DNA of 64,000 nucleotides from Thermoanaerobaculia bacterium (lineage in GTDB: Bacteria; Acidobacteriota; Thermoanaerobaculia; UBA5066). Both the position numbers and the translations under genes were made by a program. Within the stretch, counting starts at the first letter, position 1, and each line of letters opens with the position of its first letter. The notes beneath the pieces are model-generated. The model saw nothing but the letters and a program-made list of their open reading frames with translations. It was not told the origin of the DNA and ran no database searches. The stretch spans positions 226,038 through 290,037 of the forward strand of contig JAJVIN010000028.1 of assembly GCA_022071945.1 (NCBI GenBank), written 5' to 3'. This document shows, piece after piece, positions 38,138 through 48,108 of the stretch.

Positions 38138-39235
38138 TCAAACCTTGCTTTCGGGATCGGGTTCCGGCGGCAGAGCGGCCTCGGGAAACGGCAGCGCCTC
38201 GTCGAGGGGCGTCGAGCCGGACAGGAGCGCCGGGTCCTCGGAGGGCAAGGACGGGGGGGCCTCGTGAACGTGATTCGAGAAACCCACGGGAGGCGCGGCC
38301 CTTCCATTGAAGACCGAGACGAGCGCGGCCGTCTGCATCACTTCCAGGATGGCGGTCGAGACGATCTGCAGAAGGAGTGTGAGCGAGAGCCAGAAGACGA
38401 GGAGAGGGATATCCCGGACGATGTCATCGATGAAGAACTGCAAGATGGCCCGCGGGATCGAGAGAACGGCTCCCAGGACCATTCCGAAGGCGATCACGAG
38501 AATCCAGGCGGCCACGGCGTGCCACGCCGTGGCCCGGAGCCGGTTCCAGCCATTCTTGAGCGAGTCCGCGACACCGTCCCCGAACTCGACGATTCTCCAG
38601 GTCGACGCGAAGGTCACGAGCCTCAGGAAGAGCCCGGCCCCCGTGAGCGCCAGACCCGAGACGGCAACGGCGGCGGCGGGCGCCCCCCACGCGTGATTCA
38701 GGAGCCCCAGGGCCAGCCACGCGAGCGCGATCAGGAAGAGACCGAGAAAGATCGAGATCGCCAGGGCGTAGAGGTTGAGGAGCCAGAAGACGGGCCAGAA
38801 CGATCGGCGCAGGTGGTGGAGGAACCGCCCCGGAGGCAGGCGAAAGGCCTTTTTCGGCGCCGGCTCGAGAAGGACGAGCCGGTCCGCCTCGGAAACGGCT
38901 CCGGCGATGGCGGCCTTGACTCCGCAGGCGAGAAAAAAGGCCACCGTCAGGGTCACGAGCAGGAGGACGAGCGCGCTCCAGACCGGCGTGAGCGTCTGGT
39001 CGAAGTACTCCCCCAGGGCGATGGCGCGGCCCGCCGCGCGGCCCCATGAACCGAGGGTCTCGCCGGTTCCGAGGGAATTCCTGAGGAGGAGGTACCCGGC
39101 CGCCACGGGACCGAAAAAGGCGAGCAGGGTGACGAGGCCGAGGGCGGCCTCGAGGAAGAAGGCCGCCGGGTTTTGCAGGAGGATCCAGAGCGCCCGGACG
39201 AACGCCGAGGAGGGGGACCGCGGGGGCGCCGTCAC
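38138..39235 (-). CDS. polytopic membrane protein of unknown function
   Basis: A 365-aa inner-membrane protein with about six hydrophobic helices (for example LGLVTLLAFFGPVAAGYLLL, LYALAISIFLGLFLIALAWL). The region FGDGVADSLKNGWNRLRATAWH between helices resembles DUF4013/YciC-like integral proteins, but I cannot assign it firmly. The C-terminal 45 residues are Pro-rich and cytoplasmic. GTG 39235 overlaps the stop of the DnaC-like gene (GTGA), giving translational coupling. The frame upstream to 39517 is antisense noise within that gene. Confidence 0.75.
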   Translation of the reverse strand: MTAPPRSPSSAFVRALWILLQNPAAFFLEAALGLVTLLAFFGPVAAGYLLLRNSLGTGETLGSWGRAAGRAIALGEYFDQTLTPVWSALVLLLVTLTVAFFLACGVKAAIAGAVSEADRLVLLEPAPKKAFRLPPGRFLHHLRRSFWPVFWLLNLYALAISIFLGLFLIALAWLALGLLNHAWGAPAAAVAVSGLALTGAGLFLRLVTFASTWRIVEFGDGVADSLKNGWNRLRATAWHAVAAWILVIAFGMVLGAVLSIPRAILQFFIDDIVRDIPLLVFWLSLTLLLQIVSTAILEVMQTAALVSVFNGRAAPPVGFSNHVHEAPPSLPSEDPALLSGSTPLDEALPFPEAALPPEPDPESKV

Positions 39236-39951
39236 GAGAAGAGCCTTGCGGGTCTCACCTCGCGGCGATAGTCCGGTCCCGTCATGGGGACGAGCACGCA
39301 CATTTCGGCCAGCCGGCTGCGAACCGGGGTACCGACCCTCATCTCGAGAGTCTCCGCTCCGGGCTGGGAGGCCTGGTCCCCGAAGTTCGTCGTGATCACC
39401 GTGAGACGGCGCCTGTTGTAGCGGGTGTTGAGGAGTCCGTAGAGGACGTCTCTGGCCCAGTCCGTCGGCCGCCGGGCTCCGAGCTCGTCGAGAATCAGGA
39501 GTTCGGTCTCGCGGCACGGTTCGAGGATCTCGTCGGCGTTCTCGTCGCTGCCGGGGGTGTAGGTTGCCTGGATCCGCTCGAGAAGGTCGGTGAAGTCACA
39601 GAAGAGGCCCCGGACGAACTTGGATTCGACGAGCTCCGCCAGGATCGCGACGGCGAGGTGTGTCTTTCCGACGCCGGCGGGACCCGTGATCAAAAGGCCG
39701 CTCTCGACGGCGGGATACGCCGCGACGAAGCGCTGGGCGAGGGCCTTGGCGGCCTTCTGACTCTCGTGGATCCCGTTGAAGGTCGCAAGGGAACAGGAAC
39801 GGTAGCGATCCGGGATGTGCGCGCCCCGGGCCCGGGCGAGAATCCTCTCCGGTTCGCGGCAGGCACAGGCGACGAGCTGACCGTCGGGTTTCTCCAGGAC
39901 TCCGAATCCGTTGCAGATGGGGCAGGCAGGCGCCTGGGCGGGAGTGGTCAC
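39232..39951 (-). CDS. DnaC/IstB-like AAA+ ATPase
   Basis: A 239-aa ATPase similar to helicase loaders DnaC and DnaI. An N-terminal zinc site (CPIC, then CAC, residues 10-31) precedes the AAA+ core, with Walker A GPAGVGKTH, Walker B LLILDELGARRPTDWARDV and the sensor-like VITTNF. GTG 39951 gives the natural N-terminus; the frame continues upstream to 40539 only as noise. The arginine-finger region ends with RSRLAEMC. Not next to an IS21 transposase, so a replication-helicase loader or a stress-linked DnaC paralog is more likely than IstB. It sits in the operon after the sigma factor. Confidence 0.88.
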   Translation of the reverse strand: MTTPAQAPACPICNGFGVLEKPDGQLVACACREPERILARARGAHIPDRYRSCSLATFNGIHESQKAAKALAQRFVAAYPAVESGLLITGPAGVGKTHLAVAILAELVESKFVRGLFCDFTDLLERIQATYTPGSDENADEILEPCRETELLILDELGARRPTDWARDVLYGLLNTRYNRRRLTVITTNFGDQASQPGAETLEMRVGTPVRSRLAEMCVLVPMTGPDYRREVRPARLFS

Positions 39952-39980
39952 AATCCCGATTCTAAGAGGTCCCCGCGCGC

Positions 39981-40868
39981 TCAGTTCAGGGAGGCGCCCA
40001 GTGTCTTCAGCTTCATCGTGCGGCGGATCTTCTGGAGGGCCTGCGCCTCGATCTGCCGCACGCGCTCTCTGGAGATCGCCAGTTCCTCGCCGATCTCCTG
40101 CAGGGTTCTCGGCTCGGTCTCGTCGTCCGACCCGTCCTCGGGAATGCCGAAGCGCCGGCAGATGACCGCGCGTTCCTTCTTGTTGAGGTTCTTCAGGAGG
40201 GCCCGGATCTGCTCGATCGAGGAGCGCCTGAGGAGCTCTTCGTCGGCGGCCGCCACGGTCGTCTGCTCCAGGACCTCCTCCAGCGTCCGGTCCTGCTCGT
40301 CCCCGATCGACTGCGAGAGCGATTCGGCGTTGCGGTTGAACGAGAGGAGCTTGTTGGCCTCCTGGACCCCGATTCCGGCGGCCTTCGCGATGTCCTCGAC
40401 GGTCGGCTCGCGCCCGAGCTCCTGCTGCAGCTCCTCCTTGATCTTCGCGATCCGCGCCTGCAGCGCCGCCTGCTTGTGGGGGAGGCGGAGGGCCCCGGAC
40501 TGCTCGATGAGCGCGTGGGACATCGCCTGCCTCACCCACCAGACGGCGTAGGTGATGAACCGGACGCCGCGGTCGGGATCGAAGCGTCGCGCCGCCTGCA
40601 TGAGGCCGATGTTCCCCTCGTTGATGAGGTCGAGAAACGAGACCTCGGAGGAGTGGAACTTCTTCGCGTAGCCGACGACGAAACGGAGGTTGTGCCGGAC
40701 GAGCTGCTCGACCGCGTCGTCACGCACTGGCTCGGACGTCGACGGGTCCTGGATCAGGCGGCCGAGCTCCCTCTCGGCCTCCGAGGAAAGGGGTTCCCAG
40801 CGGGAGATCTCCTCCATGTATTGCTGGAGGGCTCGTCCTTCGTCCTCGAGGCGCCGGCGCGGGGGCAC
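39981..40868 (-). CDS. sigma-70 family RNA polymerase sigma factor (group 2-like)
   Basis: A 295-aa sigma factor starting at GTG 40868. Region 1.2 (ALQQYMEEISRWEPLSSEAE) is present; region 1.1 is absent. Region 2 is clear: LRFVVGYAKKF, LDLINEGNIGLMQAARRFDP, RGVRFITYAVWWVRQAM. Region 4 ends with the helix-turn-helix TLQEIGEELAISRERVRQIEAQAL. The loop RLPHKQAALQARI differs from primary RpoD (usually RIPVHM). It lies 33 bp after hspR, so it would be transcribed with dnaK and hspR during heat stress; a role as an alternative heat-response sigma factor is inference. Confidence 0.92.
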   Translation of the reverse strand: MPPRRRLEDEGRALQQYMEEISRWEPLSSEAERELGRLIQDPSTSEPVRDDAVEQLVRHNLRFVVGYAKKFHSSEVSFLDLINEGNIGLMQAARRFDPDRGVRFITYAVWWVRQAMSHALIEQSGALRLPHKQAALQARIAKIKEELQQELGREPTVEDIAKAAGIGVQEANKLLSFNRNAESLSQSIGDEQDRTLEEVLEQTTVAAADEELLRRSSIEQIRALLKNLNKKERAVICRRFGIPEDGSDDETEPRTLQEIGEELAISRERVRQIEAQALQKIRRTMKLKTLGASLN

Positions 40869-40901
40869 GGGGCGGATTATGGCGCCGAATGCCCCGCGCC
40901 G

Positions 40902-41348
40902 TCAGACCTCGCGCCTGGCGAGGGGTCCTTTCGGCCGGATGACGAGAGCATTGCCCGACGCCTGGCCGTGGGCCACGCGCGCGGCGTGATCAGCCGCCAT
41001 CGCCCGGAACGCTTCCATCAGACGCGAGACCTCGCCCTCCATCTTCGACAGCCGGGAACGGAGATCGAGGATGACCTCGACGCCGGCGAGATTGACCCCC
41101 ATGTCGCGGGTCAGGGTGAGGATGATCTCGAGCCGCTCGACCGTCTCGCGGTCGTAGAGCCGGGTGTTTCCAGACGAGCGAACCGGCCGGATGAGGCCTT
41201 CCCGCTCGTAGAGCCTCAGGGTCTGCGGGTGGACGCCAAACCGGCGGGCGACGGCCCCGATGAAGACGTAGCCCTCGTCGCCCGCGGGCCCGGACCGGAC
41301 CCCGCGGCGTCCCGGTCTTCTCGGAAGGTCGCTCTCGTCGTTCCACAT
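40902..41348 (-). CDS. hspR: HspR heat-shock repressor (MerR family)
   Basis: A 148-aa MerR-type repressor. The HTH reads VFIGAVARRFGVHPQTLRLY, followed by the wing EREGLIRPVRSSGNTRLYD and a dimerisation coiled coil (LDLRSRLSKMEGEVSRLMEA). HspR represses dnaK operons by binding HAIR operators, with DnaK as co-repressor in actinobacteria. Here it starts 73 bp downstream of dnaK, and a degenerate HAIR overlaps the dnaK promoter. Unlike the actinobacterial dnaK-grpE-dnaJ-hspR order, grpE and dnaJ are missing from the locus. Start ATG 41348 (WNDESDL) is conventional but not certain. Confidence 0.9.
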   Translation of the reverse strand: MWNDESDLPRRPGRRGVRSGPAGDEGYVFIGAVARRFGVHPQTLRLYEREGLIRPVRSSGNTRLYDRETVERLEIILTLTRDMGVNLAGVEVILDLRSRLSKMEGEVSRLMEAFRAMAADHAARVAHGQASGNALVIRPKGPLARREV

Positions 41349-41421
41349 CGCTCACATCCGGCGGTCGTGGCGCGGCAGAGGCCCCGGCCCGATGCCGGAA
41401 CCCCTGCCGCGGCCCATCCCG

Positions 41422-43341
<1,920 letters not shown>

Positions 43342-43374
43342 GATTCTTAGCCTCCGCTTTCAGCGACCACGCCT

Positions 43375-43403
43375 AATCTAAAACCTGAGCGTCCGTTTGT
43401 CAA
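43375..43403 (-). promoter_or_regulatory. dnaK promoter (sigma-70 type)
   Basis: On the minus strand: TTGACA (43403-43398), exactly 17 bp, then TAGATT (43380-43375), 34 bp before the dnaK ATG. A consensus -35 with a good -10. The -35 overlaps the HAIR-like operator. Confidence 0.75.
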
Positions 43404-43404
43404 G
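43384..43404. promoter_or_regulatory. degenerate HAIR operator (HspR site)
   Basis: Minus strand CTTGACA-N7-GCTCAGG compared with the HAIR consensus CTTGAGT-N7-ACTCAAG: five of seven positions match in each half and the spacing is exact. It covers the -35 box, consistent with repression by the hspR product encoded just downstream. A separate inverted repeat GTGAAGA-N6-TCTTCAC lies at 43409-43428 immediately upstream. Confidence 0.55.
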
Positions 43405-43465
43405 TTCTGTGAAGACAGAAATCTTCACCCACGCTGGAGATTCAGCGGCAGGCCAGCGGAGCCTT

Positions 43466-43516
43466 CGTCACCGGACGATGATCGTCACCGGACGATGATC
43501 GTCACTGGACGATGAT
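43466..43516. repeat. 17-bp tandem repeat (3 units) at a gene 3' end
   Basis: Three near-identical 17-bp units, 43466-43482, 43483-43499 and 43500-43516 (minus strand ATCATCGTCCRGTGACG). The last-listed unit contains the stop codon of the DUF4388 gene (43502-43504); the other two repeat its end downstream of it. Unit length is not a multiple of three. Confidence 0.85.
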
Positions 43517-44800
43517 GATGTCTTTCTTCGACTTCCCGACAAGGCCCTCGGTCGGAGGGCTCGACGGCTGGACGTGGTGTGAGAAAAAGAGGTCCGTGTC
43601 GGTTCGCCCTTCCGAGTCATAGCCCACGAGGTAGTACTTCCCCTTGTCGGGCTGCAAGACGTACCTGTAGGGGCGATTCCAGGGATCGTACAGCTCGTCC
43701 CTGACCAGGAGCCCGCTGTTGACGACCGCGTCGAGGGAGTCCGGGAACTTCCCGGCGGTGAGGTAGAAGCAATCGACGGCTTCCGCCAGGCGGCGAAGCC
43801 GGATCAAGGATGCCGACTTGCTGAAGCTCTCGACGACGGGGAGCTTTCGCTGCGGGAAGGTCACGACGTTCAGCGGGTTCTCGGGCTGCATCCAGAACGA
43901 GAGGGCCCCGATCAAGAGGAGGCCGAGGGAGACGACGATCGTCGCCGCCAGGGCCGCGGCCGCCGGACCTCTGTCTGCTTCCGCGCCCTCATCCCTGCGG
44001 TCCGCGAGGTGGACCTCGGCGATGAGTTCCCTGCTGACCAGCTCGTAGAAGGCCTTCGTCCCGTCGAAGTCAGAGAGGAACGTCCGCTCGATGACCTCGG
44101 CCACCGTGCTCTCGCCGTCCACGAGCTGATACACGGCCCACTCGGCCCGAGACACCTTGATCGTCTCGTGGGCGGACCTCGGCGCCGCGCGGTCGATGCT
44201 CGAGTCGCTGAAGGGGTCCCGGTCGTCCTCGTGCTCCTCTGAGGGCACGACCGGCTGCGAGACCGGCACCTTTCGGTAGACGATCTCGGGCGACCGGACC
44301 ACCTTCTCGATGATGGGCCACTCGTCCATCATGCGAGCTCCCTCCATCAGCAGACTCTCGACGCCGATGGGGGTGACGTAGTCGCGGTCGTAGTCGATGC
44401 TCTCCTGCTGGTCGAAGACGTAGTCGCCGTTCGTCCAGCGGAAGATGCTGTACGTGATCTTTCGGATCTGCAGGTCGAGGCCCAGGCGCAGGTCCTCGGC
44501 CGTGCAGAACCCGTTCTTCATCAGGATGAACCCGAGTCGCTGGAGGGTCTGGGCCTGGATCTCGAGGGCCCGGTTCAGAAGCTCTGGCGTCAACCGTCCG
44601 GTCTTGACGAGGAGGGTTCCCAGCCGCGTGTCGACCCTCTTCGCGGACGACTCGGCCGAAACGAGAAGCCCGTCCTCGAACCCGATCGTCACCGTGTCGT
44701 CGGGATTCCGAAGTGTGAGCAGGCCAGTCTTCCTCTGGAGCGAGATCAGCTGGAGGATGTCGGAGACCGAGAAGTCCTTGAGGGTTCCTTCAAGCGCCAT
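43502..44800 (-). CDS. DUF4388-TM-pseudopilin-like fusion protein
   Basis: A 432-aa protein. Residues 1-155 are a PatA-type DUF4388 domain (ALEGTLKDFSVSDILQLISL, KTGLLTLRN), a module often tied to gliding, type IV pili and signalling. A middle part (PRSAHETIKVSRAEWAVYQL, DGESTVAEVIERTFLSDFDG) resembles DUF4388-associated winged helices. One membrane segment (AALAATIVVSLGLLLIGALSFW) follows, then a C-terminal domain like the type II secretion pseudopilin GspG tail (DELYDPWNRPYRYVLQPDKGKY and YDSEGRTDTD). The C-terminal half would face the periplasm. I have not seen this order described. Its stop lies in a 17-bp tandem repeat. Downstream of the TPR gene by 12 bp. Confidence 0.8.
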   Translation of the reverse strand: MALEGTLKDFSVSDILQLISLQRKTGLLTLRNPDDTVTIGFEDGLLVSAESSAKRVDTRLGTLLVKTGRLTPELLNRALEIQAQTLQRLGFILMKNGFCTAEDLRLGLDLQIRKITYSIFRWTNGDYVFDQQESIDYDRDYVTPIGVESLLMEGARMMDEWPIIEKVVRSPEIVYRKVPVSQPVVPSEEHEDDRDPFSDSSIDRAAPRSAHETIKVSRAEWAVYQLVDGESTVAEVIERTFLSDFDGTKAFYELVSRELIAEVHLADRRDEGAEADRGPAAAALAATIVVSLGLLLIGALSFWMQPENPLNVVTFPQRKLPVVESFSKSASLIRLRRLAEAVDCFYLTAGKFPDSLDAVVNSGLLVRDELYDPWNRPYRYVLQPDKGKYYLVGYDSEGRTDTDLFFSHHVQPSSPPTEGLVGKSKKDIIIVQ

Positions 44801-44812
44801 GGAACGTCCCCC

Positions 44813-46684
44813 TCACGACTTCCTGAATGAAAGCTGGCCCAGCACGAAGCCGGTCACGGCCATGATGGCGGGCAGCACGTAGGTCGAGATCGAAGGGGTG
44901 AGGCCGGGGCGCAAGGAAACGATCCAGTGTCCCCAGCCCAGGATCGCCACCACGCCCGAGACGAACAGACCCAGAGAGATCGCGGCCCAGACGGGGCGAT
45001 CGTGCAGGAAGGCCGCCGAGCCGGGCAGCAGGATGTTCAACAGGAGATGGAAGCGCTCCCGCCGCTGGAGGCGGTGACGAACGTCATCGGCCTTCTGCAT
45101 CTTCGTCTCGATCGACACGCCGTCCTTCTTCAGGTAGACGTGAACGCACTGGGAGCAGAGGAGAGCTCCTTCACCCGGGGGCTTGCACAGCCGGCAGAAC
45201 GTCCTGTTGCATTTCTGGCACTCCTGCGAGTATCCCCGGCCCTTCGACCGCAGCCGGTCGAGGCCGATCCCGGCCGGAATGACGAGGAGGATTCCGAAGA
45301 GGATCCCCATGTTCGGGAAGACCGTCTGCTCGTGCGACCGGTAGTGCCCCGGCAAGCGGCGGCTCCTCGAGTCGCGCTCGAGAGCCACGACCTTCTTGCG
45401 GGCTTCCTCCATCGAGTAATCGAGCAAACCGATCTTCACGAGGCCGGGCCGGCTCTGGAAGGCCTCGACCGCGGGGAGGTCGAGCGCTCTTGCCTCCTTC
45501 AGCGACTCGGCGGCTTCCACGGTCCGGAAGGTCTCGGCGTAGACCAGGGAGAGGTTGTAGCGGGCCGCCACGTTCCGTCCGTCTCTCTTGAGAGCCTCCA
45601 GAAAGTCCTCCTGGGCGGACCCGAAGTCGCCGTCCGTGTACCGGATGCCGCCGCGGTTGACGAGGCAGCGGACCTCGGCCTTCGATGTCTGGATCCCGAT
45701 CGAGTATTCGGCCACCGCCCGGTCGTTCTGACCGAGAGACTGATAGAGCCTGCCGAGCAGGAACCGGATGTCCACGTCGTCGGGGAGGACGTTCTTGGTC
45801 GCCTCCAGGTCGTCGAGGACCCTCTGGTCGTAACGGGCCTCGGCGAGGGCCTGAGCGCCCCTGAGGACCGGCGACGTCATGATCGAGAGCTCGTAGCTCG
45901 TCCGGTCCATGACGGGGAAGAGCGGGAGCATCAACGCGACTCCGGCACCCGAGAGGATCCTCTGTTTTCTCGTCGCGTAGCCGAACGTCACGGCAAAAAG
46001 AATCAGGAGGTACCAGATGACATCCAGGGCGAGCAGGAAAGGAGCCACGGTGATCGCGGCGGTGAGAACCATCTGAGCCGGACCGCTGACGAAGCGCCCG
46101 GTCGTCTCCGACACATCGTGCAGATACCGCCGGAAATAGGTCAGGCCGACGAGGAGGATGAGGATGAGACCAATCGCGGCGGCCGACACGGCACCCACCA
46201 GGGCGAGCCGGGTAAAGAAGACCTTCTTGGATTCCTCATCCCGCAGCGTCGCCCGAACGGCCGCCACGTACTTGCCAGGCAGCTGTCCCCACGACTTCGT
46301 CTTGTACGAAAGCGTCAGCTCGATCCAGCGCGCCTCGGGCAAATCCGGATCGAGCGTCACCGCGGCTGTCAGGGCCTCCCGGGCCACGTCCCACTTCCCG
46401 GCCGCGATGTCGCGCCGGGCGACCAGCGTGGCCGCGAGCGCCATGTCGCTCAGCCTCTTGATCCCGACCCGTCTCGCGTACTTGATGATGTCATCGAGCT
46501 TCGCCCTGGCCGACTGGAGGTCCCCCTCCTCGTGCGCGGCGAGCCACCCGAACCAGGGCCCCCTGATCTCCCGCCGAAAGGCCGTCTGTGTGGAGTCCGG
46601 GAGCCCCAGGCGCGACGCCACGCTCTGAGCCGCGAGGAGCCGGCCGCTCGCTAGGGCTGGACCGGCCAGCACCCCGAAGGCCAC
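44813..46684 (-). CDS. TPR and zinc-cluster membrane protein
   Basis: A 623-aa polytopic protein. A signal or anchor segment at the N-terminus precedes helical TPR-like repeats (WDVAREALTAAVTLDPDLPE; later FLLGRLYQSLGQNDRAVAEY). Several membrane helices lie near 160-265 and at the C-terminus. A cytoplasmic-looking Cys cluster CQKCNRTFCRLC with a later LCSQC resembles a zinc ribbon or B-box-like knuckle. No known family is certain. The start is ambiguous: GTG 46684 is listed, but in-frame CTG 46738, overlapping the DUF1844 stop, would add NRSLLARRVLFGGFRLL, a much better signal peptide. Operon: DUF1844 - this gene - DUF4388 fusion, suggesting an envelope assembly role. Confidence 0.78.
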   Translation of the reverse strand: MAFGVLAGPALASGRLLAAQSVASRLGLPDSTQTAFRREIRGPWFGWLAAHEEGDLQSARAKLDDIIKYARRVGIKRLSDMALAATLVARRDIAAGKWDVAREALTAAVTLDPDLPEARWIELTLSYKTKSWGQLPGKYVAAVRATLRDEESKKVFFTRLALVGAVSAAAIGLILILLVGLTYFRRYLHDVSETTGRFVSGPAQMVLTAAITVAPFLLALDVIWYLLILFAVTFGYATRKQRILSGAGVALMLPLFPVMDRTSYELSIMTSPVLRGAQALAEARYDQRVLDDLEATKNVLPDDVDIRFLLGRLYQSLGQNDRAVAEYSIGIQTSKAEVRCLVNRGGIRYTDGDFGSAQEDFLEALKRDGRNVAARYNLSLVYAETFRTVEAAESLKEARALDLPAVEAFQSRPGLVKIGLLDYSMEEARKKVVALERDSRSRRLPGHYRSHEQTVFPNMGILFGILLVIPAGIGLDRLRSKGRGYSQECQKCNRTFCRLCKPPGEGALLCSQCVHVYLKKDGVSIETKMQKADDVRHRLQRRERFHLLLNILLPGSAAFLHDRPVWAAISLGLFVSGVVAILGWGHWIVSLRPGLTPSISTYVLPAIMAVTGFVLGQLSFRKS

Positions 46685-46734
46685 CAGCAGGCGGAACCCT
46701 CCGAAAAGGACGCGGCGGGCGAGGAGGCTTCGGT

Positions 46735-47184
46735 TCAGAACTTCCTCGCGGGCCGCCCGCCCGGGTTCGGACCCGGTTTCTGAGGAGCAGCCATCCGGGC
46801 GAAGGCGAGTTGCAGCTGGCCGAGCAATCCGTCCAGTGCGTCCGTTTCCTCGAACGACAGCCGCCCCGCCGTCTTCTCCTTCAAGGACTGGAGCGACTCG
46901 ATGATCTGCCGGGCTGCCGCGAGATCCACGCTCAGCTTTCCGGTCACCGGATCTGGAAAACCCTGGAGGTACATGGCGGCCGTCTGCGCCAGCATGTCGA
47001 GAAGGGCGAGAAACGCCTGATTCGTCGGGATGACGGGCGCGGCTTCCTTGGCGGCCGGGGCCGGCGGCTTGGGGGGTTCCGGGAGCTGGCTCTCCATCTC
47101 GGCCTTGACGTCCTCCCTCAGATCCCCATCCGAGGTGAACATGCGGCGGTCCACGACCTTCAATGTCTTGTCTTTCTCACTCAT
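46735..47184 (-). CDS. DUF1844 domain protein
   Basis: A 149-aa protein of the DUF1844 family, found mostly in Acidobacteriota, Deltaproteobacteria and relatives; function unknown. Family core: FLALLDMLAQTAAMYLQGFP and LAAARQIIESLQSLKEKTAG. The N-terminus is charged (MSEKDKTLKVVDRRMFTSDG) and followed by a Pro/Ala-rich linker. ATG 47184 is close to the divergent mazG. It is the first gene of the three-gene minus-strand set; the next gene probably overlaps its stop. Confidence 0.85.
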   Translation of the reverse strand: MSEKDKTLKVVDRRMFTSDGDLREDVKAEMESQLPEPPKPPAPAAKEAAPVIPTNQAFLALLDMLAQTAAMYLQGFPDPVTGKLSVDLAAARQIIESLQSLKEKTAGRLSFEETDALDGLLGQLQLAFARMAAPQKPGPNPGGRPARKF

Positions 47185-47246
47185 GATCAGTCTGCCGGAG
47201 TTTAGTATTTTATTTCCCCTAACGACGGCGGGAAAGCGAGGACTCG

Positions 47247-48092
47247 ATGGAACGGACGGGAGGCGATCCCGGAAAGACGGACGGACGAGACCGCACGGGC
47301 GAGGCCTTCGAGAAACTGGCCGCCCTGATGTCGCGGCTCAGGCAAGACTGCCCGTGGGACCGCAAACAGACTTTCTCGGACCTCTCCCCCTACCTTCTCG
47401 AGGAGAGCCACGAGGTCCTGGCGGCCCTGGCCGGGGGAAACCTGTCCGAGCTCGAGGGGGAGCTCGGAGACCTCCTCTTTCAGATCGTCTTCCTTTGCCA
47501 GATCGGCAGCGAGTCGGGGAGCTTCGATCTGGCCTCTGTGGCTCGCCGGGTCCACGACAAGATGGTCGCCCGGCACCCCCACGTCTTCGGGGGCGAGGTC
47601 CTCAACGACGTCAGCGACCCCGACGGCGTGAGAAAGCAGTGGGAGGAGCTGAAGCTGAAGGAGCGGAAAAAGCGGGGTGACACCGCTCCGTCTCCGTTCG
47701 AGGGCCTCCCGAAGACCCTTCCCGCCCTCCTGACCGCAAGCCGGATGACCGCGCGGGCCGCCGACCTCGGATTCGACTGGCGCCGCGACGAGGACGTTCT
47801 CGCCAAGCTCGAGGAAGAGATCGACGAGTTCCGCGCCGAGATCCACCACCCGGCTCCCTCCCGCGAGCGGATCGCTTCGGAGGTGGGAGACCTCCTCTTC
47901 ACGGTCGTCAACATCGCCCGGCGGCACGACGTCGATCCGGAGGCCGCGCTCACGATGACGAACTCGAAATTCAGGCGCCGCTTCGAGGAAGTCGCGAGGC
48001 GCGTCACGGCAGGCGGAAGGTCCCTGAAGGAGCTCTCCCTCGAGGAGCTCGACGCCATCTGGGATCAGATCAAGGCGGAGGAGAGGGGCTGA
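47247..48092 (+). CDS. mazG: nucleoside triphosphate pyrophosphohydrolase MazG
   Basis: A 281-aa house-cleaning NTP pyrophosphatase that also lowers (p)ppGpp in E. coli. Two MazG domains: the first has CPWDRKQTFSDLSPYLLEES with the metal-binding ExxE and LEGELGDLLFQIVF; the second has EEEIDEFRAEIH and ASEVGDLLFTVVNIARR. The segment ARHPHVFGGE is characteristic. Length is slightly above E. coli (263 aa) because of the N-terminal extension MERTGGDPGKTDGRDR. Divergent from the DUF1844 gene and convergent with yibQ; the 12-bp gap holds a small hairpin with both stops. Confidence 0.95.
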   Translation: MERTGGDPGKTDGRDRTGEAFEKLAALMSRLRQDCPWDRKQTFSDLSPYLLEESHEVLAALAGGNLSELEGELGDLLFQIVFLCQIGSESGSFDLASVARRVHDKMVARHPHVFGGEVLNDVSDPDGVRKQWEELKLKERKKRGDTAPSPFEGLPKTLPALLTASRMTARAADLGFDWRRDEDVLAKLEEEIDEFRAEIHHPAPSRERIASEVGDLLFTVVNIARRHDVDPEAALTMTNSKFRRRFEEVARRVTAGGRSLKELSLEELDAIWDQIKAEERG

Positions 48093-48108
48093 GCCAAGAC
48101 GGGCTCAG
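48089..48108. terminator. short hairpin in the mazG-yibQ convergent gap
   Basis: CTGAGCC (48089-48095) and GGCTCAG (48102-48108) flank a six-base loop and include the stop codons of both convergent genes. It could serve as a weak bidirectional terminator; there is no T-run. Confidence 0.35.

Noticed and set aside
39232..39951. DnaC-like ATPase as the IstB subunit of an IS21 element
   Set aside because: No IstA transposase or terminal repeats nearby; it lies in a long housekeeping/stress operon.
43342..43501. CIRCE operator upstream of dnaK
   Set aside because: Not found: no TTAGCACTC-N9-GAGTGCTAA-like sequence; a HAIR-like site is present instead.
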